Source of the DNA: Moringa oleifera
Lineage: Eukaryota > Streptophyta > Magnoliopsida > Brassicales > Moringaceae
DNA length: 64,000 nt
NCBI GenBank assembly: GCA_021397835.1
Contig: JAJFZO010000857.1
Span: 1-64,000, forward strand
Reading direction: 5' to 3'
Position numbers and translations under genes: made by a program. Positions within the stretch are counted from its first letter, which is position 1. Each line of letters begins with the position of its first letter. Shown here one piece after another: positions 50,901 to 63,726 of the stretch. The notes beneath the pieces were generated by a model. That model ran no database searches. It was not told where the DNA came from and was given only the letters and a program-made list of their open reading frames with translations.

Positions 50901-51744
50901 TAAATGCTGCAGGATGGAAAAATTGAAACAAAATACATGCTTGTAACTGCAGCTAGGACTAAGTAAGAATAATATTCTTTTAGCCCATAACAACATATCA
51001 TTACCATTCCATCTTAGTACTTCTATCATAAGTGTAATTTGCTGATCTCCATTATGAATCTTGGCAAGGAACAAGCAATGGAAGGCTTAAATCGAAAGCT
51101 TTCAATCACAAAAAAGATTGTTTGATGAATAAGAATGAATTCATCAAACAAACAACAAAAAACCTAATACTAAAAGAAAATGAGTATAAAGTTATGAATT
51201 TACCATAGTAGTATTCCTAAGATCACATCAACTTTCATAGAAAGAATAAAATTAGAGGAACAATGAGTACACATGATTGTATGCAAAAGCCTAAAACCAT
51301 CTTTACCTAAGAAAAGTTATGGTTCACAAGCTACACTATCTAATGAAGTAAGATATTTAGATAATGAAATACACTTAAGAAAAACGAAGGACGAGAAAAG
51401 AAAAATAACAAAGCACTTAAAGCCCAACAAGCGAGAAGTTTAAATCATTTCATTTCATATCAAGTTTGTACATGTCATATATGCCTCAAGAGTGGTAGCA
51501 AGACAAAAGGAACTCATTCATCCAATAAATAGGATCACAGAGAAACATAATGAATTTCAAACCAAGAAGAAGTGTTAGAAAAATAAAATAATAATAAGAA
51601 GTAAGACAATAATGAATTATAGCAAATCGAATCTTTTGCTTATTGACTAACTTAAACCATATGGATTATTTAAAAGTTGAGAAATTGTTATCTAACCTTA
51701 AATTTCATTCAACAAAGAGATGTCAATGGAGAACACTTCACAGC
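47991..51744. other. No identified gene
   Basis: AT-rich DNA with scattered short frames and none with a recognised motif. I searched for the later AIR9 exons, which should lie here if the relic were longer, without success. Confidence 0.4.
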
Positions 51745-52345
51745 AAAGTGGTGAAATGAATTGCTAGATTCCTAGTAACTTGATAATAAGATAGAAATTC
51801 AAAGATTTATCACACTTGGAATGGAGATAAGATAAGGACTTCTAACCATAGATCTAAGCCATTGAATTCTACTTTTACCCTCCTTTCTTCCACTATAAAT
51901 GCCATATATAGCATATTAATTTGTGTGAAAACCCTTCCCTGAATCTCCAGCTTACCTACACAAGGAATTCCTCAAAATTAAACAGATACATATATCATAA
52001 AATATAAGGACAATATCGACAGAATCGATGAGAAAATGATATAGAGTAATAATGCACCACCTTACTTTTAAGGAATTAGGGAGACAATAATAAATCAAGT
52101 TAGCACAATAGGACTAGCTAAACAAAGTTCTCTGGCCAAAAGGCTAACATTGATAAGAAATATAAAGCAGCTAAATTATATCAAATACTATATTTTAATA
52201 TGTAGAAAGATATTTTAGATTTTAAGTACTTTAACCTATTTTAGAATAGAAATATTACGAGATAGTAAATGGTCATCAAGTCTATAAATAGCATCATGAT
52301 TTTTATTATTACAAAAACACATGAAAACCTATTGAAACTGACCCC
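51745..52345. repeat. Duplicated block, left copy
   Basis: Aligns end to end with 54695-55275: shared landmarks are CACTTGGAATGGAGATAAGAT, CCATTGAATTCTACTTTT, GGCTAACATTGATAAGAAAT and TTATTACAAAAACAC. Divergence is moderate with several indels. The offset is about 2.93-2.95 kb. Confidence 0.85.
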
Positions 52346-52580
52346 AAATTATCTAATGTTAACATCGTAGGACTAAATAAACTCGGGAAATAGCAGCATG
52401 TAATGCTTCAATTCTACGAAATGTTAGGATCACTATATAAATTGAAAAATAATATGCATAAAATATAATGATGGATCTACTACAGATTGGAAGTAGACAC
52501 AACCATAACTGGTCAGTATTGGCCCATGGGATACACTAGAATTTTTTTGGTTTACAAAGGGTTAACCATGTTAAATGTAC

Positions 52581-53790
52581 CTGGCAATATAGGAGTAGTC
52601 TCAGTCCAAACTGGCTCACTTGACCTCCTAAACACATCAATCACAATGCATTCACATTTCAAACATCGACCTATCCTCTAGTCTAACTTTGTAAGAGCAC
52701 GAATGCTGCAATGGCAACGACTCAAAAGATTCCATATCTCCAACTTCTATTGAACAGTACCTGCAGCATCCCTTGTGTCACAAATGTATTAAGTAAAAAG
52801 CAATTGCAGCAGCTACTATTTACTTTGTCAGGATTAATATAAATATCTAATAACTCTCGATATAATCCACTTGAAGCATAAAGGTTAGTATTCAGCTCTC
52901 AAATAGAACTTGCGACACGATAATTGAAAAAATGTTAAATTTAAATGTCACTAAAATGAAAATACTTTTAGTGATTTATTTAGACCATTAAAAGTAGCAG
53001 CATTTTCAAACAAGAAAAGAAAAAGCCAAGGCTTCCTTGCATATTTTGCATCTCATAGAGATCTAGAAAAGAAAATTAGCTTCCCATCATAATTGTAATT
53101 CTTACAGCTTATCTTCTTCACAAATTCAAACTTCCATTTCCTGGAACATTTTAGCAACGTTAAAAGGTAAAAATTTCAGAAGTAATTTTATTGCAGAAGC
53201 ATCAAAATAAATAGCATTTTCAAGAAAATAATGTAGTAGTATTCCATTGGTATTTGACATCTTTCTTTTACTTGTCCCAAACACATTCTTGAATTTCACT
53301 CTTTGGGACCACTTCAACAATAGTGAGTACATCACCTTCTACTACCTTTCCAGTGAGAGCAAGCATCTCCACTTTTGGCAGCTTTGAATGGCAAAAAAAA
53401 TCGAAGTGTAGTTAAAAAGGTCTTCATTACATTCCATTCACAACTAGAAAATAATGTAAGTACTATAATGATTTAATTGATGGCCAATATGAATGGATTA
53501 ATATGATAAGTTCTCAAGTCTAATCCTTATAAAAGAAGGCTTCCAGATCTGAATAGAAAATAAATAAACAAAGGTCCACTACCTAAGGATATGAATAGCA
53601 ATAAGAAAAAAGCAAGTTTACTATTTTGAATGATAAAGGTTCAACATATCTAAGAAATATGATAACATCAAAGAGTCCAAGATTCCAAGCTTCACTAGTA
53701 CAACTAGGATCACTTACTAGGCAGAATAATGTCAGTTGGCTCTGACAATTTAAGTTCTCTAACAACTAAATTTGAATGAATAGGTGTGGA
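52581..53790 (-). pseudogene. AIR9: AIR9 microtubule-associated protein, three exon fragments
   Basis: AIR9 is a large plant protein of the cortical microtubules and the division site. The pieces come from its C-terminal region of repeated A9 domains. Exon 1 (ends 53718, start about 53785): NLVVRELKLSEPTDIILP. Exon 2 (53381-53244): LPKVEMLALTGKVVEGDVLT, IVEVVPKSEIQECVWDK, then TAA where the family has Tyr, then KKDVKYQW. Exon 3 (52760-52581): EVGDMESFESLPLQHSCSYK, VRLED, then after a one-base shift GRCLKCECIVIDVFRRSSEP and TETTPILPG, with CAG-GT at its end. The whole protein exceeds 1,600 residues, so this is a small remainder. It lies between two copies of a duplicated 0.6-kb block. Identity rests on recalled homologues; I am fairly confident. 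Confidence 0.8.
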
Positions 53791-54694
53791 CCTGATGGAA
53801 TCATGACAAGAAATCATAGGACTGTGATGCTTAAAAATTTTAGCAGAACTTAAAAGGATTAAATGCATAAGTCCATAAGTATGAGAATACCAATATTAAA
53901 CTACTACTCAAAAGAATCAAAATGAACTTTTTTTTTAATCGAAAGCAAAGTATCATATATTATATATATTTAGCACCAAATGGGTGCTATCCATGTACAA
54001 GTCTAGTTTGTTGAATCAAAATGAACATTTGAAAATAAAAAGCATTTTTCATACATAGTATACTCAAAAAAGTTATGCAATTACTAAGGGACTATTTTAT
54101 TGTGTGCTCTAATAGAGATTACAAATTAATTAACAAAATGCACCACCATTTTGAGTAATGGTATAGATTGCCATGTTCAAGCCAGAATAATATCACTGGA
54201 AGAAAACAATAATAGACTTAGAAGAATAAGAGATCCCATTTTATGTTAGACACCATTAACAAATAGGAACTTCTCTTTTAACCTTCAAGTTCCTGCAAAA
54301 TTATTGACCTAAAATAAAATCTCAAGATAAGAGTTTGCTAGAAGTTTAGAATGCTATGCTTAGGCACTCATCTTAGACCATACTTCTAAACCAAGAAGCT
54401 TCACATCAAAGCAAGATTTAAGATCAGATCCTTGGTAGAGCCATTAGTAGTCCTTATTAGATAAGGTAGTTATCACCATTAAAAACATTTAACTTATTTC
54501 ACTGCAATACCACTTTAAATTACACTTTCTCTCTAACATAGTTGACAGCAAAAAGGTTCCATCCCATGGTTCATAATTGTATATTAGCTAGAAGAATATT
54601 GCACTATAAATTTGATAGGCAAGGTTGCATGTAAGACTATTAAGAGATAGATAGAGATACTTGAACCATATGGAAACAGAGATCTTTTGCTGAA
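53791..54694. other. No recognised coding sequence
   Basis: AT-rich DNA upstream of the first AIR9 fragment, probably old intron sequence. A T run and a TATATATT stretch occur near 53930-53970. Confidence 0.4.
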
Positions 54695-55275
54695 TTTCTA
54701 GTAAGTTGATTAATAAGATAGAAATTTAGGGATTTATTGCACTTGGAATGGAGATAAGATCAGGACTTTCAACCATGGATCTATGCCATTGAATTCTACT
54801 TTTGCCTTCTTTTCTTCCACTAAAAATTCCACGAATAGCATATTAATTAGTGTGGAAACCCTCCCCTCAATCTCCAGCTTATCTATATGAAGAATTCCTA
54901 AAATTAAGCAAATATATAGATAATGAAATATAAGGACAATGTCAACAGAATTGATGAGAAAATGATTCTTTTCTCATACAAAGTAACCAAGCACTAGATT
55001 ACTTTTGGGGAATGGGCGAGACAAGAATAAAATCAAGTTAGCATAATGGGACTAGCTGAACAAGTTCTCTGGTCAAAAGGCTAACATTGATAAGAAATAT
55101 AAAGCAATTAAATTATATCGAATACTATATCTTAATATGAAGAAAAAGATTTTAGATTTCAAGTACTTCAACCTTCTTCAGAGCAAAAATATTACAAGAT
55201 AGGAAATGATCATCATGTCTATAATTAGCATCGAGATTTCTATTATTACAAAAACACTTGAAAACCTATTGAATG
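54695..55275. repeat. Duplicated block, right copy
   Basis: Second copy of 51745-52345 in the same orientation. The flanks differ beyond the block, so the duplicated unit is either a dispersed element of about 0.6 kb or the surviving part of a larger tandem duplication. Confidence 0.85.
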
Positions 55276-56330
55276 CGAATTAATAATAAGTGAGCAAAGG
55301 TTTAAAAAACTTTAAGCTAATTGAAAGTTTTAAGTAAGACTTAGGAATAAGAAAAGCAAAGGACATAAACTATATGCTACTTTTTTGTTTTTTATGCACA
55401 AACATAGTATTTGCTTTTGGTAAGTGAACAATCAAGTTCAGTCAAGGTAGCTAATAGTAATGATAACTCATTACATGAACAGTAGGTATCTAAGAATAAA
55501 AGCAATGGAAACAACTTAATTTCCTAGAAATATGAACTATTTTTGTTTTTAATTCTAACACAGAAAAATGCTAGTATGAAAGCATACCTTCATGTTTGCC
55601 CTTGCTTTAAATTGATGCAAGTGGTGTAACATACCTACCATCTGAGAAAACTTCATGGTTGCCAAACATAGAGAACTTGCACTGAAATTCATTTCACTAT
55701 GTTATAGTTCTATTATGTTACCTTCAAGTACATACAATCAGTTGGTCCTATTAATCAGTGTAGAAACCTTCTTGAAAATTTGTAATGAATCAATAAATTT
55801 GCAAATGCGTCAAACTAATAAACCTAGATAATTCAATTATTTCTAAAATTATAGTAAGAAATGTTAGGAAACTGTTTGTATAGTTTAGGCTCACCTGTTC
55901 ATCAGTGATAGATAACATTTTTGAGAAGTCCAAACATTGAATGCAATCAGTATGCTCTTTTTAACTCATAAGCACGAATAATCTAGAAGCATAATAATTT
56001 AAAAAAAAAAAAAAAGAGACAGTGTTTAAATGCCACATAACATATTTCTTTGGAAAAAGTAATAGGTAGAACAAAGAAATAAAAAGTTAATACTTTTCCA
56101 ATTCTTTTCAAATTAAATTTTGTCATCCAAGGCCCCCATTGCTAGAAAAAAATTCCAAGTACTATTAGGTAATTCTGGTAATGAAAAGGCCACCATTGGT
56201 TTTGAACCTAAAAAAAATGGCTTGAAACATGAGAATAGACATCGACATTTATAGAGAGCAAAAGAACAAAGGATTAATTAAAGTGAAGCATTACAAAACG
56301 AGAACAACTTACTTACTCCATTTGCATAAA
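55276..56330. other. No recognised gene
   Basis: AT-rich DNA; an A run lies near 56000-56015. The 5-phosphatase array begins at the right edge without any conserved boundary sequence that I can see. Confidence 0.4.
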
Positions 56331-57463
56331 TCACAATGGCAGATACAAATATATGTAGATTATTAATGAGTAACATGACCTACTAATCTGATATTTAGTC
56401 ATTAAGCATAAGTGCACATATGATCATCCTCGATGCCTCATCTTCTTTTGACAGAACATTTTTCCTTTTTTCATCCTCGAATGCCTTTATATACTAAAGT
56501 TTTGTTGGATAATATGATCAAACCAACCGTAAAGGCTTTGCATCAGTTACATGGCAATGATTCAAAAATTTGCAAGCTATTGTTACCTTGTTAGCGAGGA
56601 GGCTTCCCATGGTCACAATTGGAAGTAAGTAAGTCATAAAGTTATGAACTTAGAAGTTATCCATAAAGCAAACATCTATACCTGTTGGGTTGATGACAAG
56701 GTTTCACACTAGCACAAAAATGGACAAAGTGACACAAGGGAACAACATGAAGAACAAACCTTCTTTAGGATTGCAAGCAACAGAATGCCTCTATCACCAT
56801 TGGGACAGAGCCTCTTTAGTGTCCATAAATGGGAAACCAAGCAATATATAACAACAAGGACATGTGATCTTCGCTGCCCACAAAATTTTAACAAGAATTA
56901 AGACATGTAATGAAATAATGCTTTTAAGGGAATGTACTAAGTAGAAATTCTATTTCCTGTATGGCAGTTGCATTCATCTAAACTATGCAGTTTTCATGGA
57001 GAAAGAAATCAGGCTTGCTATTTTGTGCCATGAGAAATTAACATGAAACCCATATTTACCTAGACTGCTAAGTATCCGACAACAACATCCATCTTTGTGT
57101 TCATACATGCATCATTTTTAGTTTTCTTCTCTCCGTGTCAAAAAAATTAGCATCAACTGAGATACGGATAAACGTTACCTGAATGATCGAGGCAGGAAGA
57201 CAGAGTTGAAACTCCATGACCAATTAAATCTTCACATGGCTTTGTGTTTTGCAAGATACACTGTCATCACAAGGTAAATGATGAGGCTATGTCACTTAAG
57301 ATCATAGATAATCTTTCATTTCTACAATAAATTTACCTTAATAAAAGTGCAGAGCATATGGTCCATTTCTATTACTTTTATGAAGCACCGAAGCAAGTGT
57401 GGCATTTGAAGGAGTGCATACCTCAAAAGAAATTGAGATCGGTTACCCATGTGAGCATGACAT

Positions 57464-58258
57464 AATCTCATAATTGAAATAACTAAGCCAAAGAATTCCA
57501 TGAGAAACTAACATGAAACACATATTTAGCTACACTGCTAAGTATCTGAAAATAATATCCGTCTTTGTGTTCTTAAATGCAGCATTTTCAATTTTCTTCT
57601 CTCTAAGTCAAACAAATTAGTGTCAACTAAGATAGGGATAAAAGTGACCTAAATGATCCACGCAGAAAGGCAGAGCTGAAATTCCATGGCTAGCTAAATC
57701 TTCACATGGCATTGTGTTTCACTAGGTACACTGTCATGACAAGGTAAATAGCAAGGCTATGCCACTTAAGAACACAGAGAATCATTCATTTCTTCACTAG
57801 ATTTACCTTAACAGAAAGTGCAAGGCATATGATTTACTTCAGTTACTAGTAACTCTCGCATTTGAAGGAGTGCATGCCTCAAAAGAAATTGAATTTGGTG
57901 TGTCCATGTGAGTGTGGCACAATCTGGTAATTGAAGTCACCAAGCCAAAGAATTCCACTAGACCAGGACAAACATGATAGAATTTAAGCTATGTAAACTA
58001 GAACGCTATAGATATTGATTCATTAGATAAGCATGGACAAGAAGAAAGTATGAGTCAGGTATTTACTCATAGTCAAGAATTACTTGAGGAGAATTCTCAA
58101 CTCCCATGCCATGGACCCTTGGAACCTTGTCTTCCTTAGGATCTCATAACATGTGAGTTTCTTCGTAGTTCATCTCCTTCCTTCTGCCCAGAGGTCAACT
58201 GACTGCAGATGAAGCAAAAGCTTGCTTGGTGCAAAGACATGCTCATTGAAATTAAACC
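57464..58258 (-). pseudogene. 5-phosphatase exon pair, array unit 1 (plus an extra copy of the small exon)
   Basis: Type I plant 5PTases remove the 5-phosphate of inositol phosphates. The larger exon (58258-58067) reads SMSLHQASFCFICSQLTSGQ and then KEGDELRRNS, matching the conserved central segment of the catalytic domain, followed by an old frameshift. A GT donor at 58066 and AG acceptor bound a 109-bp intron. The small exon (57957-57921) reads GILWLGDFNYQI, matching the WLGDLNYR motif of the active site with R changed to Q. Splicing phase across the intron is preserved (Asp codon split GA/T). A second copy of the small exon (57500-57464) was left behind by the 470-bp duplication, without its acceptor. 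Confidence 0.88.
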
Positions 58259-59405
58259 CTATAAAATCCGAGAAGATGAGATGGCAGACACAAATATATG
58301 TAAATTATTATTAAGTAAGAAGACCTACTAATGTGATATTTAGTGATTAAGCATGAGTGCACATATGATCATCCTCGATTCCTCATTTTCTTCTGAAAGA
58401 ACATTTTTTCTGTTGCTCGAATGCCTTCATATACTGTAAGTTTTATTAGATAATATGATCAAACCAACCGTAAAGGCTTCTATATCCATTGCACAACAAT
58501 AATCCAAAAATTTACTAGCTATTGTTACCTTATTAGCGAGGAGGCTGCACATGGTGAGGACTAGAAGTAAGTAACTCGCAGAGTTGTGGAGTCAAACTTA
58601 TCCACAAAGCAAACATCTGTACCTGTTTGGTTGAGGAAAAGGTTTTACACGAGAACAAAAATGGACAAAGTGACATAAGGGAATAATATGGAGGACAAGC
58701 CTTCTTTTGGATTGTAGGCAACAAAATGCCTCTATTACCATAGACATAAAGCTTCTTTGGAGTCCACAAATGGGGAGCCAAATGGTGGATAACAATAAGG
58801 ATATGTGATCTTCGCAGTCGTCAAAATTTTAACAGGAATGAAGATATGTAAGAAAGTATTGCTTTTAAGGGAATGTACTGAGTAGAGATTCTATTTTCTT
58901 TATGCCCGTTGTATTCACCCAGACCATATAGTTTTTTTAGAGGAAGAAGTCAAGCTTGCTGTTTTATGTCATGAGAAACTAACATGAAACCTATACTTAG
59001 CAACACTGCTAAGTATTCGACAGTAACATCTATCTTTGTGTTCATAAATGCAAATTTTTCAGTTTTCTTCTTTGTGAGTCAAATAAATTAGTATCAACTA
59101 AGATACGGACAAAATTTACCTGAATGATCAAGGCAGGAAGGCAAAATTGAAACTCCATGGCTAGCTGAATCTTCACATGGCTTTCTGTTTTACAAGGTAC
59201 ACTGTCATTACAAGGCAAATGACAAGGCTATACCAATTAAGAACATAGAGAATCTTTCATTTCATCAATAAATTTACCTTAATAAAAGTGCAGGGCATAC
59301 GATCCACTTCTGTTACTTTTATAAGGCTCACAAGCAAGTGAGGATTTTGAAGGAGTGCATGCCTCAAAAGAAATTGACTTCGGTGTGTCCATGTGAGTGT
59401 CTTGC

Positions 59406-59739
59406 AATCTGGTAATTAAAGTCACCGAACTAAATAATTCCCCTGGACCAAGACAAACATGACAGAATTCAAGCTATGTAAACTAGAAAGCTGCAGACAT
59501 TGATTTATTAGATAAGTATGGATAGGGAAAAAGAAAGAGTGAGGGCTTTACTTATGGTTAAGAATTGTTTGAGGAGACTTCTCCCATGCCATGGATCCTT
59601 GGAACCTTGTCTTCCTTAGGATCTCCATAACATCTGAGTTTCTTCATAGTTCATCTCCCTCCTGCTGCCTAAAGGTCAACTGACTGCAGATGAAGCAATA
59701 GCCTGCTTGGTGCAAAAACATGCTAATTGAGATTGAACC
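59406..59739 (-). pseudogene. 5-phosphatase exon pair, array unit 2
   Basis: Larger exon 59739-59552 (YCFICSQLT, then QEGDEL followed by a TGA at a conserved Arg, then RNSDVMEILRKTRF). About six bases are missing toward its end. The small exon 59442-59406 is more diverged than in other units. The intron is 109 bp with intact GT. Not translatable. Confidence 0.85.
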
Positions 59740-60880
59740 CTAGATAACCTGAGAAGATGAGATGGCAGACACAAATACATGTGGATTATTATTAAGCAGC
59801 AAGAATTACTAATGTGATATTTAGTCATTAAGCATGAATCCACGTATGATCATCCTTGATTCTCTTTTTGTTTTTTTTTTAACAAAATTTTTTTGGTATT
59901 TTGATCCTTGAATGCCTTCATGTACTTCAAGCTTTCTCGAATAATATGATCAAACCAACCATAAAAGCTTCTGCATTCACTGCACAACAATGATCCAATT
60001 CCTCTTACTATTATTACCTTGTTAGCGAGGGGGCTACACATGGTGGGGACTAGAAGTAAGTAAGTCACAGAGTTGTGGAGTCAGAAGTTATCCATAAAGC
60101 AAACATCTGTACCTATTGGGTTAAAGAAAAGGTTTTATATGAGAACAACAATGGACAAAGTGAGGCAAGGGAAGAATATCAAGGACAAACCTTCTTTTGT
60201 ATTGCAAGCATCAAAATATCTCTGTCACCATAGAAACAGTGCTTCTTGGGAGTCCACAAATGGGGAACCAACCAGTAGACAACAGTGAGGACAAGTGATC
60301 TTCGTAGCCCACAAAATTTTAACAGAAATCAAGACATGTAACAAAACATTGCTTTTAAGGGAACGTAATGAGTAATGAGTAGATATTCTAATTTTTGTAT
60401 GGTGGTTGCATTCACCCAGACCATGTAGTTTTTATGGAGAAAGAAGTCAGGCTTGCTATTTTGTCCCAAAAGAAATTAACATGAAACACATATTTAGCTA
60501 TACTGCTAAGTATTTGACAACAACATCCGTTTTTGTATTCATAAATGCAGCCTTTTTAGTTTTCTTCTCTCAAAGTAATAAAAAAGTAGTATCAACTAGG
60601 ATAAGGATAGAAACTACTTGAATGATCGGGGCAGGAAGGCAAAGTTAAAACTCCATGGCCAGCTGAATAACATATTTACAAGGAACACTATTATTACAAT
60701 GTAAAGGACAAGGCTATGCATGTTAAGAACACGGAGAATCTTTCATTTTTTCAATAAATTTACCTGGGCCATATGATCTATTTCTGTTACTTTTATGGAG
60801 CACAAAAGCAAATATAGATTTCGAAGGAATGCATGGCTCAAAAGAAATTGAATTCAGTGTGTCCATGTGAGTGTGGCAAA

Positions 60881-61206
60881 ATCTGGTAATTGAAGTCACC
60901 AAGCCAAATAATTCCACTGGACCAGGACAAACATGAACAGGTAAGCTAGAATGTTGCAGATAATAAGTCATTAGATAAGTATGGAAAAGATGAAAGTGAG
61001 AGTCAGGGCTTTACTCATGGTCGAGAATTGTTTGACGAGAGTTCTCATTTCCCATGCCATGGACCCTCGGAACCTTGACTTCCTTATGATTTCCATAACA
61101 TCTGTGTTTCCTCGTCGTTCATCTCCCTCCTTTTGTCCAGAGGTCAGCTGACTGTAGATGAAGCAAAAGCTTGTTTGTCATAAAGACATGCTAATTGAAA
61201 TTGAAC
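60881..61206 (-). pseudogene. 5-phosphatase exon pair, array unit 3
   Basis: Larger exon 61206-61015 (SISISMSL, then TGA, then [31 protein letters not shown]). Small exon 60917-60881 reads GIIWLGDFNYQI. The intron is 97 bp. Same frame break after RKSRF as in the neighbours. Confidence 0.87.
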
Positions 61207-62332
61207 ACTGGAAACCCAGGGAACTTGAGATGGTAGACAGAAATATATGCAGATTATTATTAAGCAACAAGACCTAGTAATGTGATATTCAATCATTAAG
61301 CGTGAATGCACACATAATCATCCTCGATTCCCTCATCTATCTTTGACAGAACATTTTTGTTGTTTTCATCCTCAAATGCCTCCATATGCTACAAGTTTTG
61401 TCTGATAATAAGACCAAACCAACTGCGAAGACTTCTGCTTTCACTGCACGACAATGATCCAGAAATTTACTAGCTATTGTTATCTTGTTAGCGAGGAGGC
61501 TACACATGGTCAGGATTGGAAGTAAGTAAGTCACAGAGTGGTGGAGTCTGAAGTTATCCACAAAGCAAACATCTGTACCCGCTGGGTTGAGGAAAAGGTT
61601 TTACATGAGAACAACAATGGACAAAGCAAGACAAGTGAAGAATATAAAGGACAAACTTTCTTTTGGATTGCAGGCCATAGAATGTCTCTATCACCATAGA
61701 GACAAACCTTCTTTGGAATCCACAAATGGGGAGCCAAGGAGTGAATAACAATAAGGACATGTGATCTATGCAGCCTTCAAAATTTTAAAACGAATCAAGC
61801 CATTTAATAAAACATTGCTTTTAAGGTAATGTGCTGAGTAGAGATTCTATTTTCTGTATGCCGGTTGAATTCAGCTGGACCTTATGGTTTTTATGAAAAA
61901 ATAAGTCAGGTTGCTACTTTGTCCCATGAGAAACTAACATGAAACCCATATTTAGCTATACTGCTAAGTATCCGACTATAACATCCGTGTTTGTATTCAT
62001 AAATGCAGTTTTTTCAGTTTTCTTCTCTGTGAGTCAAACAAATTAGTATCAACTGAGATACCAATAAAAGTTACCTGTAATCGAGACAAGAAGGCAGACT
62101 TGAAGCTCCATGGCCAGCTGAATCTTCACATGGTTTGTGTTTTACAAGGTACTGTTATTACAAGGTAAATGACAAGGTTATGCATGTTAAGAACCAGAGA
62201 ATCTCTCATTTTTCCAATAAATTTTCCTAAGGTATATGATCCATTTCTGTTACTTTTATGGAGCACAAAAGTAAGTATGGATTTTGACGTAGTGTATGCC
62301 TCAAAAGAAATTAAGTTTTGTGAGTGTGGCAC

Positions 62333-62662
62333 AATCTGGTAATTGAAGTCACCAAGCCAAATAATTCCACTGGACCAGGATAAACATGACAGAATTTAAG
62401 CTATGTAAGCTAACCCTGCAGATATTGATTCATTAGATAAGTATGGACATGAAGAAAGTGAGAATAAGGACTTTACCCATGGTCGAGGATTGTTTGAGGA
62501 GAGTTCTCATCTCCCCTGCCATGGATCCTTGGGACCTTGTCTTCCTTAGGATCTCCATAACATGTGTTTCTTCATAGTTCATCTCCCTCCTTCTGCCCAA
62601 AGGTCAACTGACTGCAGATAAAGCAAATACTTGTTGCAAAGACATGCTAATTGAAATTGAAC
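62333..62662 (-). pseudogene. 5-phosphatase exon pair, array unit 4
   Basis: Larger exon 62662-62477, with a small deletion near 62635 that shifts the frame before LTFGQKEGDEL, then a TGA at the conserved Arg; its end reads HGRGDENSPQTILDHG after the shared frame break. Small exon 62369-62333 reads GIIWLGDFNYQI. The intron is 107 bp. Confidence 0.87.
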
Positions 62663-63298
62663 CTAGGAAAACCTGAGAAGATGAGATGGTAGACACAAAT
62701 ATATGTAGACTACTATTAAGCCACAAGTCCTAATAATATGATACTTAGTCATTAAAATGAGTCCCCATATGATGATCATCCTCAATTCTCTCTTCTTCTG
62801 ACAGAACATTTTTGCTGTCTCCATCCTTAAATGCCTCTATATACTGCAACTGTTATCGGATAATATGATCAAACCAACCATAAAGGCTTCTGCATCAGTT
62901 GCACAACAATGATCCAGAAATCTACTAGCTATTGTTACCTTGTTAGGGAGGAGGCTGCACATGGTCGGGACTGGAAGTAAGTAAGTCACAGAGTGGTAGA
63001 GTCTGAAGTTATCCACAAAGCAAACATCTGTACTTGTTGGGTTGAGGAAAAGGTTTTACATGAGAACAACAATGGACAAAGCCAGATAAGGGAAGAATAT
63101 GACGGACAAACCTTCTTTTGGATTGCAGGCAACAGAATGTCTCTATCACCATAGAGACAGAGCTTCTTTGGAATTCACTAACGGGAGCCAAGCAGTGGAT
63201 AACAATAAGGACCAGTGATTTTCATAGCCCATAAAATTTTGACCGAAATCAAAACATGTAATAAAACATTGGTTTTAATGGAATGCACTGAGTAGAGA

Positions 63299-63720
63299 TA
63301 TTTCACATTATTTCACATGCTGACAATCATGTAATATAAGGCTAATATGATTTCATTGTAAGAGATATTTCACAGGCGAATGTGAGATTACCATGCAGGC
63401 ATTCTTCACTTCTCTTTTGGACATCTATCATCACCTGCATATTTCTTTGAATTATTTGAATACTTATAGGTGGGAGGAATTTGTCTTCCCTTCATTCCAT
63501 CCCTCAAACACACGTACTCTCCTCTGCTCTATCCATAGCTGTAAGTAAAAACCGTTAAAAACCATGGAGCTTTTAATTGAGCACGTTTAAAAATAGATTG
63601 AAAAGAGGAGGTACTGAAAATTCAGAAAAAAACATCACAAACAAATAAACATGCATGGTTGTTCTCTAACAATGCTCTCTAATTGCACATCTCAACAAGA
63701 GCCTTTGCAGAGCAGTAAGA
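63299..63720. other. Non-homologous segment replacing part of array unit 5
   Basis: Units 2-4 have the TATCCGAC...CAGGCAGGAAG intron block at this place; unit 5 instead has about 420 bases with no similarity to the array, starting at TTTCACATTATTTCACATG and ending near GCAGAGCAGTAAGACAGC. Whether it is an insertion with a deletion or an older version of the locus is open. Confidence 0.65.
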
Positions 63721-63726
63721 CAGCAC

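Noticed and set aside
58533..63191. Recurrent minus-strand frames (about 60-82 residues) in the array units as a possible new protein family
   Set aside because: They recur because the DNA is tandemly repeated; frames differ between units and the text matches no part of the 5-phosphatase, so intron-derived sequence is the simpler reading.
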